Part shown: piece after piece, positions 36,402 to 45,607 of the stretch
How positions within the stretch are numbered: position 1 is the stretch's first letter
Layout of the letters: every line of letters begins with the position of its first letter
DNA from: Pararhizobium antarcticum
Lineage (GTDB): Bacteria; Pseudomonadota; Alphaproteobacteria; Rhizobiales; Rhizobiaceae
Direction of reading: 5' to 3'
DNA: 64,000 nucleotides
Assembly (NCBI RefSeq): GCF_001885585.1
Contig: NZ_LSRP01000129.1
Coordinates: 62,001 to 126,000, forward strand
Translations under genes and position numbers: made by a program
Notes under the pieces: model-generated
Told to the model about the DNA's origin: nothing
The model's database searches: none
Seen by the model: only the letters and a program-made list of their open reading frames with translations

Positions 36402-36432
36402 TTGAACCGTGGCCCGTCCGTTGTCATAACGG
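36402..36432 (+). promoter_or_regulatory. Promoter and operator-like palindrome of gcdH
   Basis: TTGAAC (36402-36407), 17 bases and CATAAC (36425-36430) form a plausible promoter 28 bases before gcdH. A palindrome CCGTT-GTCAT-AACGG (36418-36432) covers the -10, a typical repressor-site position. No adjacent LysR-type GcdR gene is present, so the regulator is unknown. Confidence 0.45.
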
Positions 36433-36457
36433 AGGCCGGATCGCAGGGGAGAGAGCC

Positions 36458-37645
36458 ATGGCCGCGAAAAACGAATTTCTGTGGGACGATGCGTTCCTGC
36501 TCGAGGATCAGCTCACCGACGACGAGCGCATGATCCGCGACACGGCCCGCGCCTATGCGCAGGACAGACTGCAGCCGCGCGTCATCGAAGCCTACCGCAC
36601 AGAGCAGACCGATCCATCGATCTTTCGGGAAATGGGCGAGCTTGGCCTTCTCGGCGTGACCGTGCCGGAAACCTATGGCGGCGTCGGCGCCTCCTATGTC
36701 GCCTACGGTCTGGTGGCACGCGAAGTCGAGCGGGTCGACAGCGGCTATCGCTCGATGATGAGCGTGCAATCCTCGCTCGTCATCCACCCCATCCTCTCCT
36801 ATGGCTCCGAGGCACAGAAACAGAAATACCTGCCGAAACTGGTGAATGGCGAATGGATCGGCTGCTTTGGCCTGACCGAGCCGGATGCGGGTTCCGATCC
36901 CGGCGGCATGAAGACCCGTGCGGTAAAGACCGATGATGGCTATCGGCTGAGCGGCTCGAAGATGTGGATCTCCAACGCACCGATTGCCGATGTCTTCGTC
37001 GTCTGGGCGAAATCCGAAGCGCATGACAATGCGATCCGCGGTTTTGTCCTCGAAAAGGGAATGAAAGGCCTGTCGGCCCCCAAGATTGGTGGCAAGCTGT
37101 CGCTGCGCGCCTCGATCACTGGCGAGATCGTGCTCGACAATGTCGAGGTCGGGGAGGATGCGCTTCTGCCTGGTGTCGAGGGGCTGAAGGGGCCTTTCGG
37201 CTGCCTCAACCGCGCCCGGTACGGCATTTCCTGGGGCGTGCTGGGCTCGGCGGAATTCTGCTGGCATGCCGCTCGGCAATACGGTCTCGACCGCAAGCAG
37301 TTCGGTCGGCCTTTGGCGCAGACGCAGCTTTTCCAGAAGAAGCTTGCCGATATGCAGACCGAGATAACCCTCGGGCTGCAGGCGTCGCTGCGTGTCGGCC
37401 GGCTGATGGACGAGGGACGGATGGCGCCGGAAATGATCTCCATGGTCAAGCGCAACAATTGTGGCAAGGCGCTGGATATCGCCCGCGCCGCCCGCGACAT
37501 GCATGGCGGCAACGGCATTTCCGAGGATTACCAGGTCATGCGCCATATGATGAACCTTGAAACGGTCAACACCTATGAAGGCACGCACGACGTTCACGCC
37601 CTGATCCTCGGCCGCGCCCAGACCGGGCTGCAGGCCTTCTTCTGA
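36458..37645 (+). CDS. gcdH: Glutaryl-CoA dehydrogenase
   Basis: This 395-residue acyl-CoA dehydrogenase oxidises and decarboxylates glutaryl-CoA to crotonyl-CoA using FAD and electron-transfer flavoprotein. Diagnostic parts are [59 protein letters not shown] and the catalytic glutamate in [16 protein letters not shown]. Nine bases after its stop starts a family III CoA-transferase, the usual partner that makes glutaryl-CoA. The facing transaminase and semialdehyde dehydrogenase genes complete a glutarate route. Confidence 0.95.
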   Translation: MAAKNEFLWDDAFLLEDQLTDDERMIRDTARAYAQDRLQPRVIEAYRTEQTDPSIFREMGELGLLGVTVPETYGGVGASYVAYGLVAREVERVDSGYRSMMSVQSSLVIHPILSYGSEAQKQKYLPKLVNGEWIGCFGLTEPDAGSDPGGMKTRAVKTDDGYRLSGSKMWISNAPIADVFVVWAKSEAHDNAIRGFVLEKGMKGLSAPKIGGKLSLRASITGEIVLDNVEVGEDALLPGVEGLKGPFGCLNRARYGISWGVLGSAEFCWHAARQYGLDRKQFGRPLAQTQLFQKKLADMQTEITLGLQASLRVGRLMDEGRMAPEMISMVKRNNCGKALDIARAARDMHGGNGISEDYQVMRHMMNLETVNTYEGTHDVHALILGRAQTGLQAFF

Positions 37646-37653
37646 GCCCGGCG

Positions 37654-38826
37654 ATGGACGCGCCCCTGAAAGGTCTCAAGGTTCTCGAGCTTGCCCGGAT
37701 CCTGGCCGGTCCGTGGATCGGGCAGACGCTTGCCGATCTCGGGGCCGACGTCATCAAGGTCGAGAGCCCGGCCGGCGACGACACGCGCATCTGGGGACCA
37801 CCCTTTATCGAGGGCGCGGATGGCGTACAGCTGGATGCCGCCTATTTCCACGCCTGCAATCGCGGCAAGCGTTCGGTGGTGCTTGATTTCACCACGCCGG
37901 ATGGACAGGAAGCGGTGCGGCGGCTGGCGGCGCAGTCCGATGTGCTGCTCGAAAACTTCAAGGTCGGCGGGCTTGAGAAATATGGCCTCGATTATCAGAG
38001 CCTGCGCAAGGTCAATCCGCGTCTCGTCTATTGCTCGGTCACCGGCTTTGGCCAGGACGGACCCTATGCGCATCGCGCCGGCTATGACTACATCGTCCAG
38101 GGCATGAGCGGCATCATGGAGCTGACGGGCGACCCGGCCGGCGAGCCGCAGAAGATTGGCGTTGCCTTCGCCGATATCTTCACCGGGCTCTACGGGGTCA
38201 TCGCGATTCAGGCGGCGCTAGCGCAACGCGAGCGGACAGGCACTGGCCAGCACGTCGACATGGCGCTGCTCGACTGTATGACCGGGGTCTTGGCCAACCA
38301 GGCGCTGAATTTTCTCGTCTCCGGCACAGCGCCGACGCGCATGGGCAATGCCCATCCGAACATTGCGCCCTATCAGGTCTTCCCGGCCTCCGACGGACAT
38401 CTGATCGTCGCCGTCGGCAATGACCGGCAGTTCGGCAAATTCTGCGTGCTTCTCGGCCGGGACGATCTGGCAATCGATCCCCGCTACCTGACGAATGCGA
38501 ACCGCGTCGCCAACCGCGACAGCCTGACGTCGGTGTTGAATGCAGAGACGGAAAAACACACCCGCGATGCCCTGCTCGCCTTGCTCGAGGTTTCCGGTGT
38601 GCCGGGTGGCCCTATCAATACGGTTGGCGACGTTTTCGACGACCCGCAGATCATCCATCGCGGCATGCGCATCGAGGTTCCCCACACCGGCGCTGCCGCA
38701 GGAACCGTTCCGGGTGTGCGAACGCCGCTTAAGTTTTCGGGTGCGGATCTTGCGCTGGAGAGGGGATCGCCAAGGCTTGGCGAGCATACGAACGAGGTGC
38801 TGGCGGAGATCGGGATGAAACCCTAG
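37654..38826 (+). CDS. Family III CoA-transferase (glutarate CoA-transferase, SUGCT-like)
   Basis: The 390-residue protein is a CaiB/BaiF-family CoA-transferase: LKGLKVLELARILAGPWIGQ, LGADVIKVE, the catalytic aspartate in HVDMALLDCMTGV-like GQHVDMALLDCM, and GVPGGPINTVGDVFDDPQI. Because it follows gcdH in one operon, the likely reaction is activation of glutarate with succinyl-CoA, as done by SUGCT. Other dicarboxylate acceptors are possible. Confidence 0.87.
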   Translation: MDAPLKGLKVLELARILAGPWIGQTLADLGADVIKVESPAGDDTRIWGPPFIEGADGVQLDAAYFHACNRGKRSVVLDFTTPDGQEAVRRLAAQSDVLLENFKVGGLEKYGLDYQSLRKVNPRLVYCSVTGFGQDGPYAHRAGYDYIVQGMSGIMELTGDPAGEPQKIGVAFADIFTGLYGVIAIQAALAQRERTGTGQHVDMALLDCMTGVLANQALNFLVSGTAPTRMGNAHPNIAPYQVFPASDGHLIVAVGNDRQFGKFCVLLGRDDLAIDPRYLTNANRVANRDSLTSVLNAETEKHTRDALLALLEVSGVPGGPINTVGDVFDDPQIIHRGMRIEVPHTGAAAGTVPGVRTPLKFSGADLALERGSPRLGEHTNEVLAEIGMKP

Positions 38827-38833
38827 TAGGGTC

Positions 38834-40291
38834 TCAAATATTGCCCATGCAGAGATATTTCATCTCCAGATAGTCTTCCGCGCCGTGGCGGGACCCTTCG
38901 CGGCCGATGCCGGATTGCTTGAGGCCGCCGAAGGGGGCCGCTTCCGATGACATGCGGCCGGTATTGATGCCGATCATGCCGTATTCCAGAGCTTCCGCCA
39001 CCCGCCAGACCTTTTTCAGCTCCGTCGCGTAGAAATAGGCGGCGAGACCGTAGATCGTGTCGTTGGCCTGATGGATCACATCCTGCATGGTCTCGAAGCG
39101 GATGATCGGCGCGACCGGCCCGAAGGTCTCGTCACAGGCCACCAGCATGCGGCCATCGACATCGCCGAGCACGGTCGGTTCGAAAAAGGCGCCGGACAGC
39201 CGTTTTCCACCGCACAGCAGCGTCGCACCCTTGGCAACCGCGTCGTTGACGTGGCTTTCGACCTTGCCGAGCGCCCGGTCGTCGATCAGCGGACCGATCG
39301 TCACGCCCGGGGTGAAGCCGTCGCCAACGGTGAGCTTGCCGACCTCGATTGCGAGCTTGCGGGCAAATTCGTCATAGACCTTGTCCTGAACGTAGATCCG
39401 GTTTGCCGATGTGCATGTCTGGCCGGCATTGCGGAACTTCGCCTGGACAGCGCCATCGACGGCAGCGTCGATATCGGCATCGTCGAAAACGATGAAGGGC
39501 GCGCTGCCGCCGAGTTCCAGGCTGACCTTCTTGATCTGGTCTGAACACTGTCGCATCAGGATACGGCCGACTTCGGTCGAGCCCGTGAAGCTGATTTTGC
39601 GCACTTTCGGATTGCCGCACAGTTCGCGACCGATTGCATCGCCCTCGGAAGCAAGGATCAGGTTGAAGACGCCATTCGGAAACCCCGCCCGGATCGCCAG
39701 GGCGTGCATGGCAAAGGCAACCAGCGGCGTCTGCTCCGCCGGCTTCAGGATGACGGTGCAGCCGACGGCGAGCGCCGGGGCGATCTTGCGGGCAACCATG
39801 GAGGCCGGGAAATTCCAAGGCGTGATGGTGCCGACGACACCGACCGGTTGTTTGATGACAAGCATGCGCCGATCCGTCGAAGGCGCCGGGATGGTCTCGC
39901 CATAGACGCGCTTCGCCTCCTCCGCATACCATTCGATATAGGCTGCTGCGTGCTGCACCTCGGAGCGCGATTCCGACAGTGGCTTGCCCATCTCGGCGGT
40001 CAGGATGGCGGCTAGGTCGTCGATATGGGCAATGATGAGATCATGCCAGCGGCGCAGGATCGTGCTGCGTTCTCCGGCCGGGCGTTCGGCCCAGGCAAAG
40101 CGCGCCTCTGAAGCGGCGTCTATTGCGGCGCAGGTTTCCGTGACGCCCATGTCGGGCAAGGTGGCAAGCAGCACCCCGTTTGCCGGATTGAAAACGTCGA
40201 ACGTCCTGATGTCACCCCGCCGCGGGGCATCCACCAGTCCGAGCAGACGAGGCTCAGCGATACGGGCAGTCAGTGTGTCGGTAAAGATCAT
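38834..40291 (-). CDS. gabD: Succinate/glutarate semialdehyde dehydrogenase (GabD/DavD)
   Basis: The 485-residue aldehyde dehydrogenase has the family elements TPWNFPASMVARKIAPALAV, FTGSTEVGRILM, the general-base glutamate in VSLELGGSAPFIVF, the catalytic cysteine in FRNAGQTCTSANRIYVQ and the C-terminal GREGSRHGAEDYLEMKYLCM typical of GabD. Lying next to a transaminase and opposite gcdH plus the CoA-transferase, it may act mainly on glutarate semialdehyde. It is 142 bases downstream of the transaminase gene with a hairpin between. Confidence 0.93.
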   Translation of the reverse strand: MIFTDTLTARIAEPRLLGLVDAPRRGDIRTFDVFNPANGVLLATLPDMGVTETCAAIDAASEARFAWAERPAGERSTILRRWHDLIIAHIDDLAAILTAEMGKPLSESRSEVQHAAAYIEWYAEEAKRVYGETIPAPSTDRRMLVIKQPVGVVGTITPWNFPASMVARKIAPALAVGCTVILKPAEQTPLVAFAMHALAIRAGFPNGVFNLILASEGDAIGRELCGNPKVRKISFTGSTEVGRILMRQCSDQIKKVSLELGGSAPFIVFDDADIDAAVDGAVQAKFRNAGQTCTSANRIYVQDKVYDEFARKLAIEVGKLTVGDGFTPGVTIGPLIDDRALGKVESHVNDAVAKGATLLCGGKRLSGAFFEPTVLGDVDGRMLVACDETFGPVAPIIRFETMQDVIHQANDTIYGLAAYFYATELKKVWRVAEALEYGMIGINTGRMSSEAAPFGGLKQSGIGREGSRHGAEDYLEMKYLCMGNI

Positions 40292-40377
40292 GGGTGATCC
40301 CTTCGCGCGGCGCGCTGGTGCGCCGCTGCGGCTTTCTCAACGGAGAAGAGGCCGTTAGCCGATAAAGGCGGCTTCGT

Positions 40378-40402
40378 CCATCGGGCAGGTCAAGCCCGAT
40401 GG
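40378..40402. terminator. Hairpin between transaminase and semialdehyde dehydrogenase genes
   Basis: A perfect 9-bp stem CCATCGGGC / GCCCGATGG with a 7-base loop sits 32 bases after the transaminase stop on the minus strand. There is no T tract, so it may be a processing or attenuation element rather than a full terminator. Confidence 0.4.
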
Positions 40403-40433
40403 CGAGGAGCAGGCCGAACGTTCAGGCCGGAAA

Positions 40434-41702
40434 TCAGTTTCTGACTTCAATCATCGCGGCTTCGAGGATGTCGAGCGCTTCGGCAAAAATCTCGTCCTGG
40501 ATGGTGATCGGCGCAAGGAAGCGGATGACATTGCCATGCACGCCGCAGGTCAGCAGGATCAGCCCCTTTTCCAGCGCCTTGAGGCGGACGCGGTTGGCAA
40601 AATCGGCACTCGGCAGATTGGTCGTGACGTCGTTGAATTCGACCGCATTCATGAAGCCCGGACCGCGGATGTCGACAATCTCCGGGACCTGTTCGCGGAT
40701 CGCGGCGAGCCGCTGTTTCAGGCGGCCACCCAGCTGTTCGGCCCGGTCGCAGAGCTTTTCGTCCTCGATGACGTCAAGCACGGCATGGGCTGCGGCAATG
40801 CCGAGCGGATTGCCGCCATAGGTGCCGCCGAGGCCGCCCGGTGCCGGTCCGTCCATGATTTCGGCGCGGCCGGTGACAGCCGCCAGCGGAAAGCCGCCCG
40901 CCAGGCTCTTGGCCATGGTGATCAGGTCTGGGACAACATCGTAATGTTCCATCGCAAACATCTTGCCGGTCCGGGCAAAGCCGGTCTGGACCTCGTCTGC
41001 GATCAACAGAATGCCGTGCTGGTCGCAGATATCGCGCAGCGCGCGCATGAGGGCTGCCGGTGCCGGATAGAAGCCACCCTCGCCCTGGACCGGCTCGAGG
41101 ATGATCGCGGCAACCCGAGCCGGATCGACATCGGCGGCGAACAGTTTCTTCAAGGCGGCAAGCGCCTGCTCGACATTGACGCCGTGCAATTCGATCGGGA
41201 AGGGAACGTGGAAGACGTCGCCCGGCATGGCGCCGAAACCGACCTTGTAGGGAACGACCTTGCCGGTCAGCGCCATGCCCATGAAGGTCCGGCCGTGAAA
41301 TGCACCGCTGAAGGCGATGACGGCGGAGCGGCCTGTCGCGGCACGGGCGATCTTGACCGCGTTCTCGACAGCTTCGGCACCGGTGGTGACAAACATCGTC
41401 TTCTTGGCAAAATCGCCGGGCGTAATCGCGTTCAGGCGCTCGGCCAGATGCACGTAGCTTTCATAGGGCACGACCTGGGCGCAGGTGTGGGTAAACCGGT
41501 CAAGCTGTGCCTTGACCGCTTCGATCACGCGCGGATGGCGATGGCCGGTGTTGACCACGGCGATGCCAGAGGAGAAATCGATGTAGCGATTGCCCTCCTT
41601 GTCCCAGATTTCCGAGTTTTCGGCCCGGTCTGCATAGATCTGTGTGGTCATGCCAACGCCGCGGGAAATGGCGGCATTCTTGCGGTCGGTCATGCTTGTC
41701 AT
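40434..41702 (-). CDS. gabT: 4-aminobutyrate / 5-aminovalerate transaminase
   Basis: This 422-residue class III PLP aminotransferase transfers the omega-amino group of GABA (or 5-aminovalerate) to 2-oxoglutarate. It has FVTTGAEAVENAVKIARAAT, FHGRTFMGMALTGKVVPYK, ILEPVQGEGGFYPAPAALM, the IADEVQTGFARTGKMFAMEH block and the PLP lysine in DLITMAKSLAGGFPL. The start MTSMTDRKNAAISRG at 41702 was chosen; an upstream ATG at 41738 is possible. It is the first gene of the gabT-gabD unit, divergent from the MerR-XRE-cupin regulator. Confidence 0.92.
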   Translation of the reverse strand: MTSMTDRKNAAISRGVGMTTQIYADRAENSEIWDKEGNRYIDFSSGIAVVNTGHRHPRVIEAVKAQLDRFTHTCAQVVPYESYVHLAERLNAITPGDFAKKTMFVTTGAEAVENAVKIARAATGRSAVIAFSGAFHGRTFMGMALTGKVVPYKVGFGAMPGDVFHVPFPIELHGVNVEQALAALKKLFAADVDPARVAAIILEPVQGEGGFYPAPAALMRALRDICDQHGILLIADEVQTGFARTGKMFAMEHYDVVPDLITMAKSLAGGFPLAAVTGRAEIMDGPAPGGLGGTYGGNPLGIAAAHAVLDVIEDEKLCDRAEQLGGRLKQRLAAIREQVPEIVDIRGPGFMNAVEFNDVTTNLPSADFANRVRLKALEKGLILLTCGVHGNVIRFLAPITIQDEIFAEALDILEAAMIEVRN

Positions 41703-41757
41703 GGTCGTGATCCCGAAAGCTGGGGGTTGTATTTTCATGGTCTTTGATGGAATATTA

Positions 41758-41776
41758 CCTACATTTTTTCTGTAGG
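41758..41776. promoter_or_regulatory. Candidate operator for the MerR-XRE-cupin regulator
   Basis: The inverted repeat CCTACA-N7-TGTAGG lies 56 bases before the gabT start, next to a TAATAT that could be the minus-strand -10 (41757-41752). It is in the 227-base gap shared with the divergent regulator gene and is the only strong palindrome there. Confidence 0.5.
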
Positions 41777-41929
41777 ATAGCAAATGAATTTTTGTGATCG
41801 AGCAAGCAGGGACGCGAATGGGTTTCCTTGTCGGATCGGGGCGGGTATGGCCAGGGGGCTGCCGCGCGGTTCTGTCACTGCAATGGTGGCGGCAAGCGTA
41901 TGGAGCAGCAGCATGGGAGTGGCAGGGCA

Positions 41930-42763
41930 ATGACCGGGGATGCTGTAACCGTTCTTCGCTATAAGGTTGCCGAGGCCGCCAGACTTGCGGGTGTTTCGGC
42001 ATCGACCCTGCGGCTGTGGGAAACGCAGGGGCTCGTCGTTCCGGAACGTTCCGTCACGGGACACCGCCAGTACAGCGAAAACGACCTGGCGCGGCTGAAG
42101 CGCATTTCCTGGTTTCGCACAGAGCGCGGCCTCAACCCGGCCGCCATTCGCGAAGCGCTGGATGCCGAACTGCCGCTGACCGAGGACGGTCCTGCGACCC
42201 CGCAGGTCGAAGCCGTTTCAGACTTCGAAATCGGGCGCAAGCTGCGCAGCCTGCGCCACGGTGCCGGCAAGACGCTGGAGCAGGTGGCCGGCGAAATCGG
42301 CATTGCGGCGTCCATCCTGTCGACGCTGGAGCGCACATCGCAGGGGGTTTCGGTCGCTGTTCTGCACAATCTGGCCGAATATTTCGGAACCACGGTCTCC
42401 AGCCTTTCCGGCGAGGACGAAAGCGACGTGCGCGCCGTGGTCAGGGCCGGGGAATGGCGCAACTGGCCGAAGACCACCCCCGGTGTCACCATCCAGATGC
42501 TGGCCGAAGGCCGCAACCAGATGGACTGTCACCGCTTCGTGCTGGAACCAGGCGCATCCAGCGAAGGCGCCTATAAACACGAGGGCGAGGAGTTCGTCTA
42601 TGTCGTCTCCGGGCGGGTTGAATTCGTTCTCGACGCTGACCAGTTCCATGATCTGGGCCCCGGCGACTCGCTCTATTTCTCAAGCCGCCGCCAGCATGCC
42701 TGGTCGAACCGGCACGATGGCGAAACGGTGCTGCTGTGGATCAACACGCCGCCGACCTTCTGA
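41930..42763 (+). CDS. MerR-XRE-cupin triple-domain transcriptional regulator
   Basis: The 277-residue protein joins three modules. A MerR-type winged HTH covers about residues 7-80 (YKVAEAARLAGVSASTLRLW, RQYSENDLARLKRISWF). An XRE-type HTH covers about 100-158 (LRSLRHGAGKTLEQVAGEIG, ASILSTLERTSQGVSVAVL). A cupin sensor covers about 185-275 (GAYKHEGEEFVYVVSGRVEF, LGPGDSLYFSSRRQHAW). XRE-cupin proteins such as PuuR control putrescine/GABA genes, which fits the neighbouring transaminase. ATG 41930 follows GGGAG; ATG 41900 is possible. Confidence 0.88.
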   Translation: MTGDAVTVLRYKVAEAARLAGVSASTLRLWETQGLVVPERSVTGHRQYSENDLARLKRISWFRTERGLNPAAIREALDAELPLTEDGPATPQVEAVSDFEIGRKLRSLRHGAGKTLEQVAGEIGIAASILSTLERTSQGVSVAVLHNLAEYFGTTVSSLSGEDESDVRAVVRAGEWRNWPKTTPGVTIQMLAEGRNQMDCHRFVLEPGASSEGAYKHEGEEFVYVVSGRVEFVLDADQFHDLGPGDSLYFSSRRQHAWSNRHDGETVLLWINTPPTF

Positions 42764-42949
42764 TCGCGCGGCTGCAAACGCGCAATCAACCGGGACGGCA
42801 TGAAATGCGGAATGCAGGTATCGGGCGTTCCTTCAGGGCCGTCCGCGCCTTCATTCTTTCGTCATAGAGCCCGTCGCCGCTCTTGCGATTTGTCGTCGAT
42901 TGTTCTCTTGTTCCGCCACAAGCAGAGACGGTGGGAGGTGGCGGTACGC

Positions 42950-44482
42950 ATGCGCGCAGTTCTGGAACAGGTGGAGGCCCGGCGGGCCGAGGCGCGCGCA
43001 GGCGGCGGGCAGAAGCGGATCGATGCCCAGCACGCCAAAGGCAAGCTGACGGCGCGCGAGCGCATCGACGTGCTGCTCGATGAAGGCTCCTTCGAAGAAT
43101 ACGACATGTACGTGACCCACCGCGCCGTCGATTTCGGCATGGCGGAACAGAAGGTGGCCGGCGATGGCGTCGTCACCGGCTGGGGAACGATCAATGGCCG
43201 CCAGGTTTACGTTTTTTCCCAGGACTTCACCGTGCTTGGCGGCTCGTTGTCCGAGACGCATGCTCAGAAAATCTGCAAGATCATGGACATGGCCGTGCGA
43301 AACGGCGCGCCCGTCATCGGGCTGAATGATTCCGGCGGCGCCCGCATCCAGGAAGGCGTGGCTTCGCTTGCCGGTTACGCCGAAGTGTTCCGCCGCAATG
43401 CCGAGGCGTCGGGCGTCATCCCGCAGCTCTCCGTGATCATGGGCCCCTGCGCCGGCGGTGCCGTCTATTCGCCTGCCATGACCGACTTCATCTTCATGGT
43501 GCGCGATACGTCCTACATGTTCGTCACAGGCCCGGATGTGGTAAAGACCGTCACCAACGAGATCGTCACGGCCGAAGAACTCGGCGGTGCCGGTACCCAT
43601 ACGCGGAAATCCTCGGTTGCCGATGCGGCCTATGAAAACGATATCGAGACGCTGGAACAGGTGCGGCTGCTGTTTGATTTCCTGCCGCTCAACAACCGCG
43701 AAAAGCCGCCGGTCCGTCCCTTCCATGACGATCCGGCCCGCATCGAGAAACGGCTGGACACGCTGATCCCGGACAGTTCGGCAAAGCCCTACGACATGAA
43801 GGAACTGATCCTTGCCATCGCGGACGAGGGTGATTTCTTTGAATTGCAGGAGGCCTTTGCCCGCAACATCATCACCGGCTTCATCCGCCTCGAAGGCCAG
43901 AGCGTCGGTATTGTCGCCAACCAGCCGATGGTGCTGGCCGGCTGCCTCGACATCGACTCGTCCCGCAAGGCCGCCCGCTTCGTGCGCTTCTGCGATGCGT
44001 TCTCTATCCCGATCCTGACCCTGGTCGATGTGCCCGGCTTCCTGCCCGGCGTCGCCCAGGAATATGGCGGTGTCATCAAGCACGGCGCCAAGCTGCTCTT
44101 CGCCTATAGCCAGGCGACAGTTCCCATGGTGACCCTGATCACCCGGAAAGCCTATGGCGGCGCCTATGACGTCATGGCTTCGAAACATATCGGCGCTGAC
44201 GTCAACTATGCCTGGCCGACCGCCGAGATCGCCGTGATGGGCGCCAAGGGCGCCACCGAAATCCTCTATCGCTCGGAACTGGGCGATTCGGAGAAGATCG
44301 CCGCCCGGACAAAGGAATACGAGGAACGCTTCGCCAACCCCTTTGTCGCTGCCGAACGCGGGTTTATAGACGAGGTCATCATGCCGCATTCGTCACGCCG
44401 CAGGATCGCGCGGGCCTTTGCGTCATTGCGCAACAAGCGCAAGGAACAGCTGTGGCGCAAGCACGATACGATCCCGTTGTGA
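42950..44482 (+). CDS. pccB: Propionyl-CoA carboxylase beta subunit (carboxyltransferase)
   Basis: PccB transfers carboxyl from carboxybiotin to propionyl-CoA, giving methylmalonyl-CoA. The 510-residue protein has the biotin-dependent carboxyltransferase features [57 protein letters not shown] and [20 protein letters not shown]. The ATG at 42950, after GGGAGGTGG, gives the usual [18 protein letters not shown] start. It begins the propionyl-CoA locus but is separated from pccA by three other genes. Confidence 0.96.
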   Translation: MRAVLEQVEARRAEARAGGGQKRIDAQHAKGKLTARERIDVLLDEGSFEEYDMYVTHRAVDFGMAEQKVAGDGVVTGWGTINGRQVYVFSQDFTVLGGSLSETHAQKICKIMDMAVRNGAPVIGLNDSGGARIQEGVASLAGYAEVFRRNAEASGVIPQLSVIMGPCAGGAVYSPAMTDFIFMVRDTSYMFVTGPDVVKTVTNEIVTAEELGGAGTHTRKSSVADAAYENDIETLEQVRLLFDFLPLNNREKPPVRPFHDDPARIEKRLDTLIPDSSAKPYDMKELILAIADEGDFFELQEAFARNIITGFIRLEGQSVGIVANQPMVLAGCLDIDSSRKAARFVRFCDAFSIPILTLVDVPGFLPGVAQEYGGVIKHGAKLLFAYSQATVPMVTLITRKAYGGAYDVMASKHIGADVNYAWPTAEIAVMGAKGATEILYRSELGDSEKIAARTKEYEERFANPFVAAERGFIDEVIMPHSSRRRIARAFASLRNKRKEQLWRKHDTIPL

Positions 44483-44562
44483 GGGGCAGAAATGCGGTGA
44501 TCGGCATCCTATATGCCTGAGGTACCCTTCCTTTTCACTTCACTCAGAAAGATCGTTTGCTC

Positions 44563-45474
44563 ATGACCGAAAAATCCCCCGCAGATAATTTTCCCGCTGG
44601 CTATGAAGTCCCGAAGGTCTGGACCTGGGACAAGGGCAATGGCGGCCAGTTTGCCAATATCAACCGGCCGATCGCAGGTCCGACCCATGACAAGGACCTG
44701 CCGGTCGGAAAACATCCGCTGCAGCTCTATTCGCTGGCGACGCCGAATGGCGTCAAGGTAACGATCATGCTGGAAGAGCTTCTGGCGGCCGGTCACACGG
44801 GCGCGGAATATGATGCCTGGCTGATCAGGATCAACGACGGCGACCAGTTCGGCTCCGGTTTCGTCGATGTCAATCCGAACTCGAAGATCCCCGCCCTGAT
44901 GGACCGCTCCACGCCGGAGCCGACGCGCGTCTTCGAAAGTGGCGCAATCCTGCTTTATCTCGCGGAAAAATTCGGTGCCTTCCTGCCAAGTGACCACAAG
45001 GCCCGCACCGAAGCGATTAACTGGCTGTTCTGGCAAATGGGCTCCGCGCCGTATCTCGGCGGCGGTTTCGGCCATTTCTATGCCTATGCGCCGATGCACA
45101 TCCAGTATGCGATCGATCGGTTCTCGATGGAGGTGAAGCGCCAGCTCGACGTGCTCGACCGTCATCTCGCCGACAACCGCTTTATGGCCGGCTTAGACTA
45201 TTCGATCGCCGACATCGCCATCTGGCCGTGGTACGGAAATCTGGCGCAGGGCAAACAGTATGGAGAATCAGGCACTTTCCTGGATGTCCAGAGCTATAGG
45301 CATGTTCAGCGCTGGACGGCCGAGATTGCCGAACGTCCGGCGGTCAAGCGCGGCCGTATGGTCAACCGCGCCTTCGGCGAGCCATCCGAGCAATTGCACG
45401 AGCGCCACGACGCCTCGGATTTCGAGACGAAGACGCAGGACAAGATCGCTCCTGACAGCGCGACGAAAGCATGA
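44563..45474 (+). CDS. yghU: Glutathione S-transferase, YghU/Nu-class
   Basis: The 303-residue protein has an N-terminal extension, a thioredoxin-like domain (about 45-135: LQLYSLATPNGVKVTIMLEE, NPNSKIPALMDRS, ESGAILLYLAEKFG) and an alpha-helical C-terminal domain (AINWLFWQMGSAPYLGGGFG, FMAGLDYSIADIAIWPW). Length and these segments match YghU-type enzymes, which bind two glutathiones and have disulfide-reductase activity. It lies between pccB and pccA and ends at a clear terminator, so its place in the locus may be functional or accidental. Confidence 0.9.
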   Translation: MTEKSPADNFPAGYEVPKVWTWDKGNGGQFANINRPIAGPTHDKDLPVGKHPLQLYSLATPNGVKVTIMLEELLAAGHTGAEYDAWLIRINDGDQFGSGFVDVNPNSKIPALMDRSTPEPTRVFESGAILLYLAEKFGAFLPSDHKARTEAINWLFWQMGSAPYLGGGFGHFYAYAPMHIQYAIDRFSMEVKRQLDVLDRHLADNRFMAGLDYSIADIAIWPWYGNLAQGKQYGESGTFLDVQSYRHVQRWTAEIAERPAVKRGRMVNRAFGEPSEQLHERHDASDFETKTQDKIAPDSATKA

Positions 45475-45480
45475 CACGGC

Positions 45481-45508
45481 GTCCGGTCGACCCGACCGGA
45501 CACTTTTT
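45481..45508 (+). terminator. Rho-independent terminator after the GST gene
   Basis: A perfect 9-bp stem GTCCGGTCG / CGACCGGAC with a 3-base loop is followed, after AC, by TTTTT (45504-45508). It begins 6 bases after the GST stop codon. Confidence 0.88.
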
Positions 45509-45513
45509 GCAGC

Positions 45514-45553
45514 CCATCGAAAATCCGGCTTACCGGGTTCGGATTTTCGATGG
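45514..45553. repeat. Perfect 14-bp inverted repeat upstream of the paralog pair
   Basis: CCATCGAAAATCCG (45514-45527) and its exact complement (45540-45553) flank a 12-base loop. It sits just after the GST terminator and 54 bases before the first small paralog gene. It lacks a T tract, so it may be an operator or an mRNA leader structure rather than a terminator. Confidence 0.7.
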
Positions 45554-45607
45554 TTCCTGTTTCCGGCGCATAATGCAAAAAGCCGGAAACCGTATGAGGA
45601 GACAGAG

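Noticed and set aside
42851-44389. 512-codon minus-strand frame opposite pccB
   Set aside because: It is the antisense shadow of pccB, with the low-complexity charged composition typical of such shadows.
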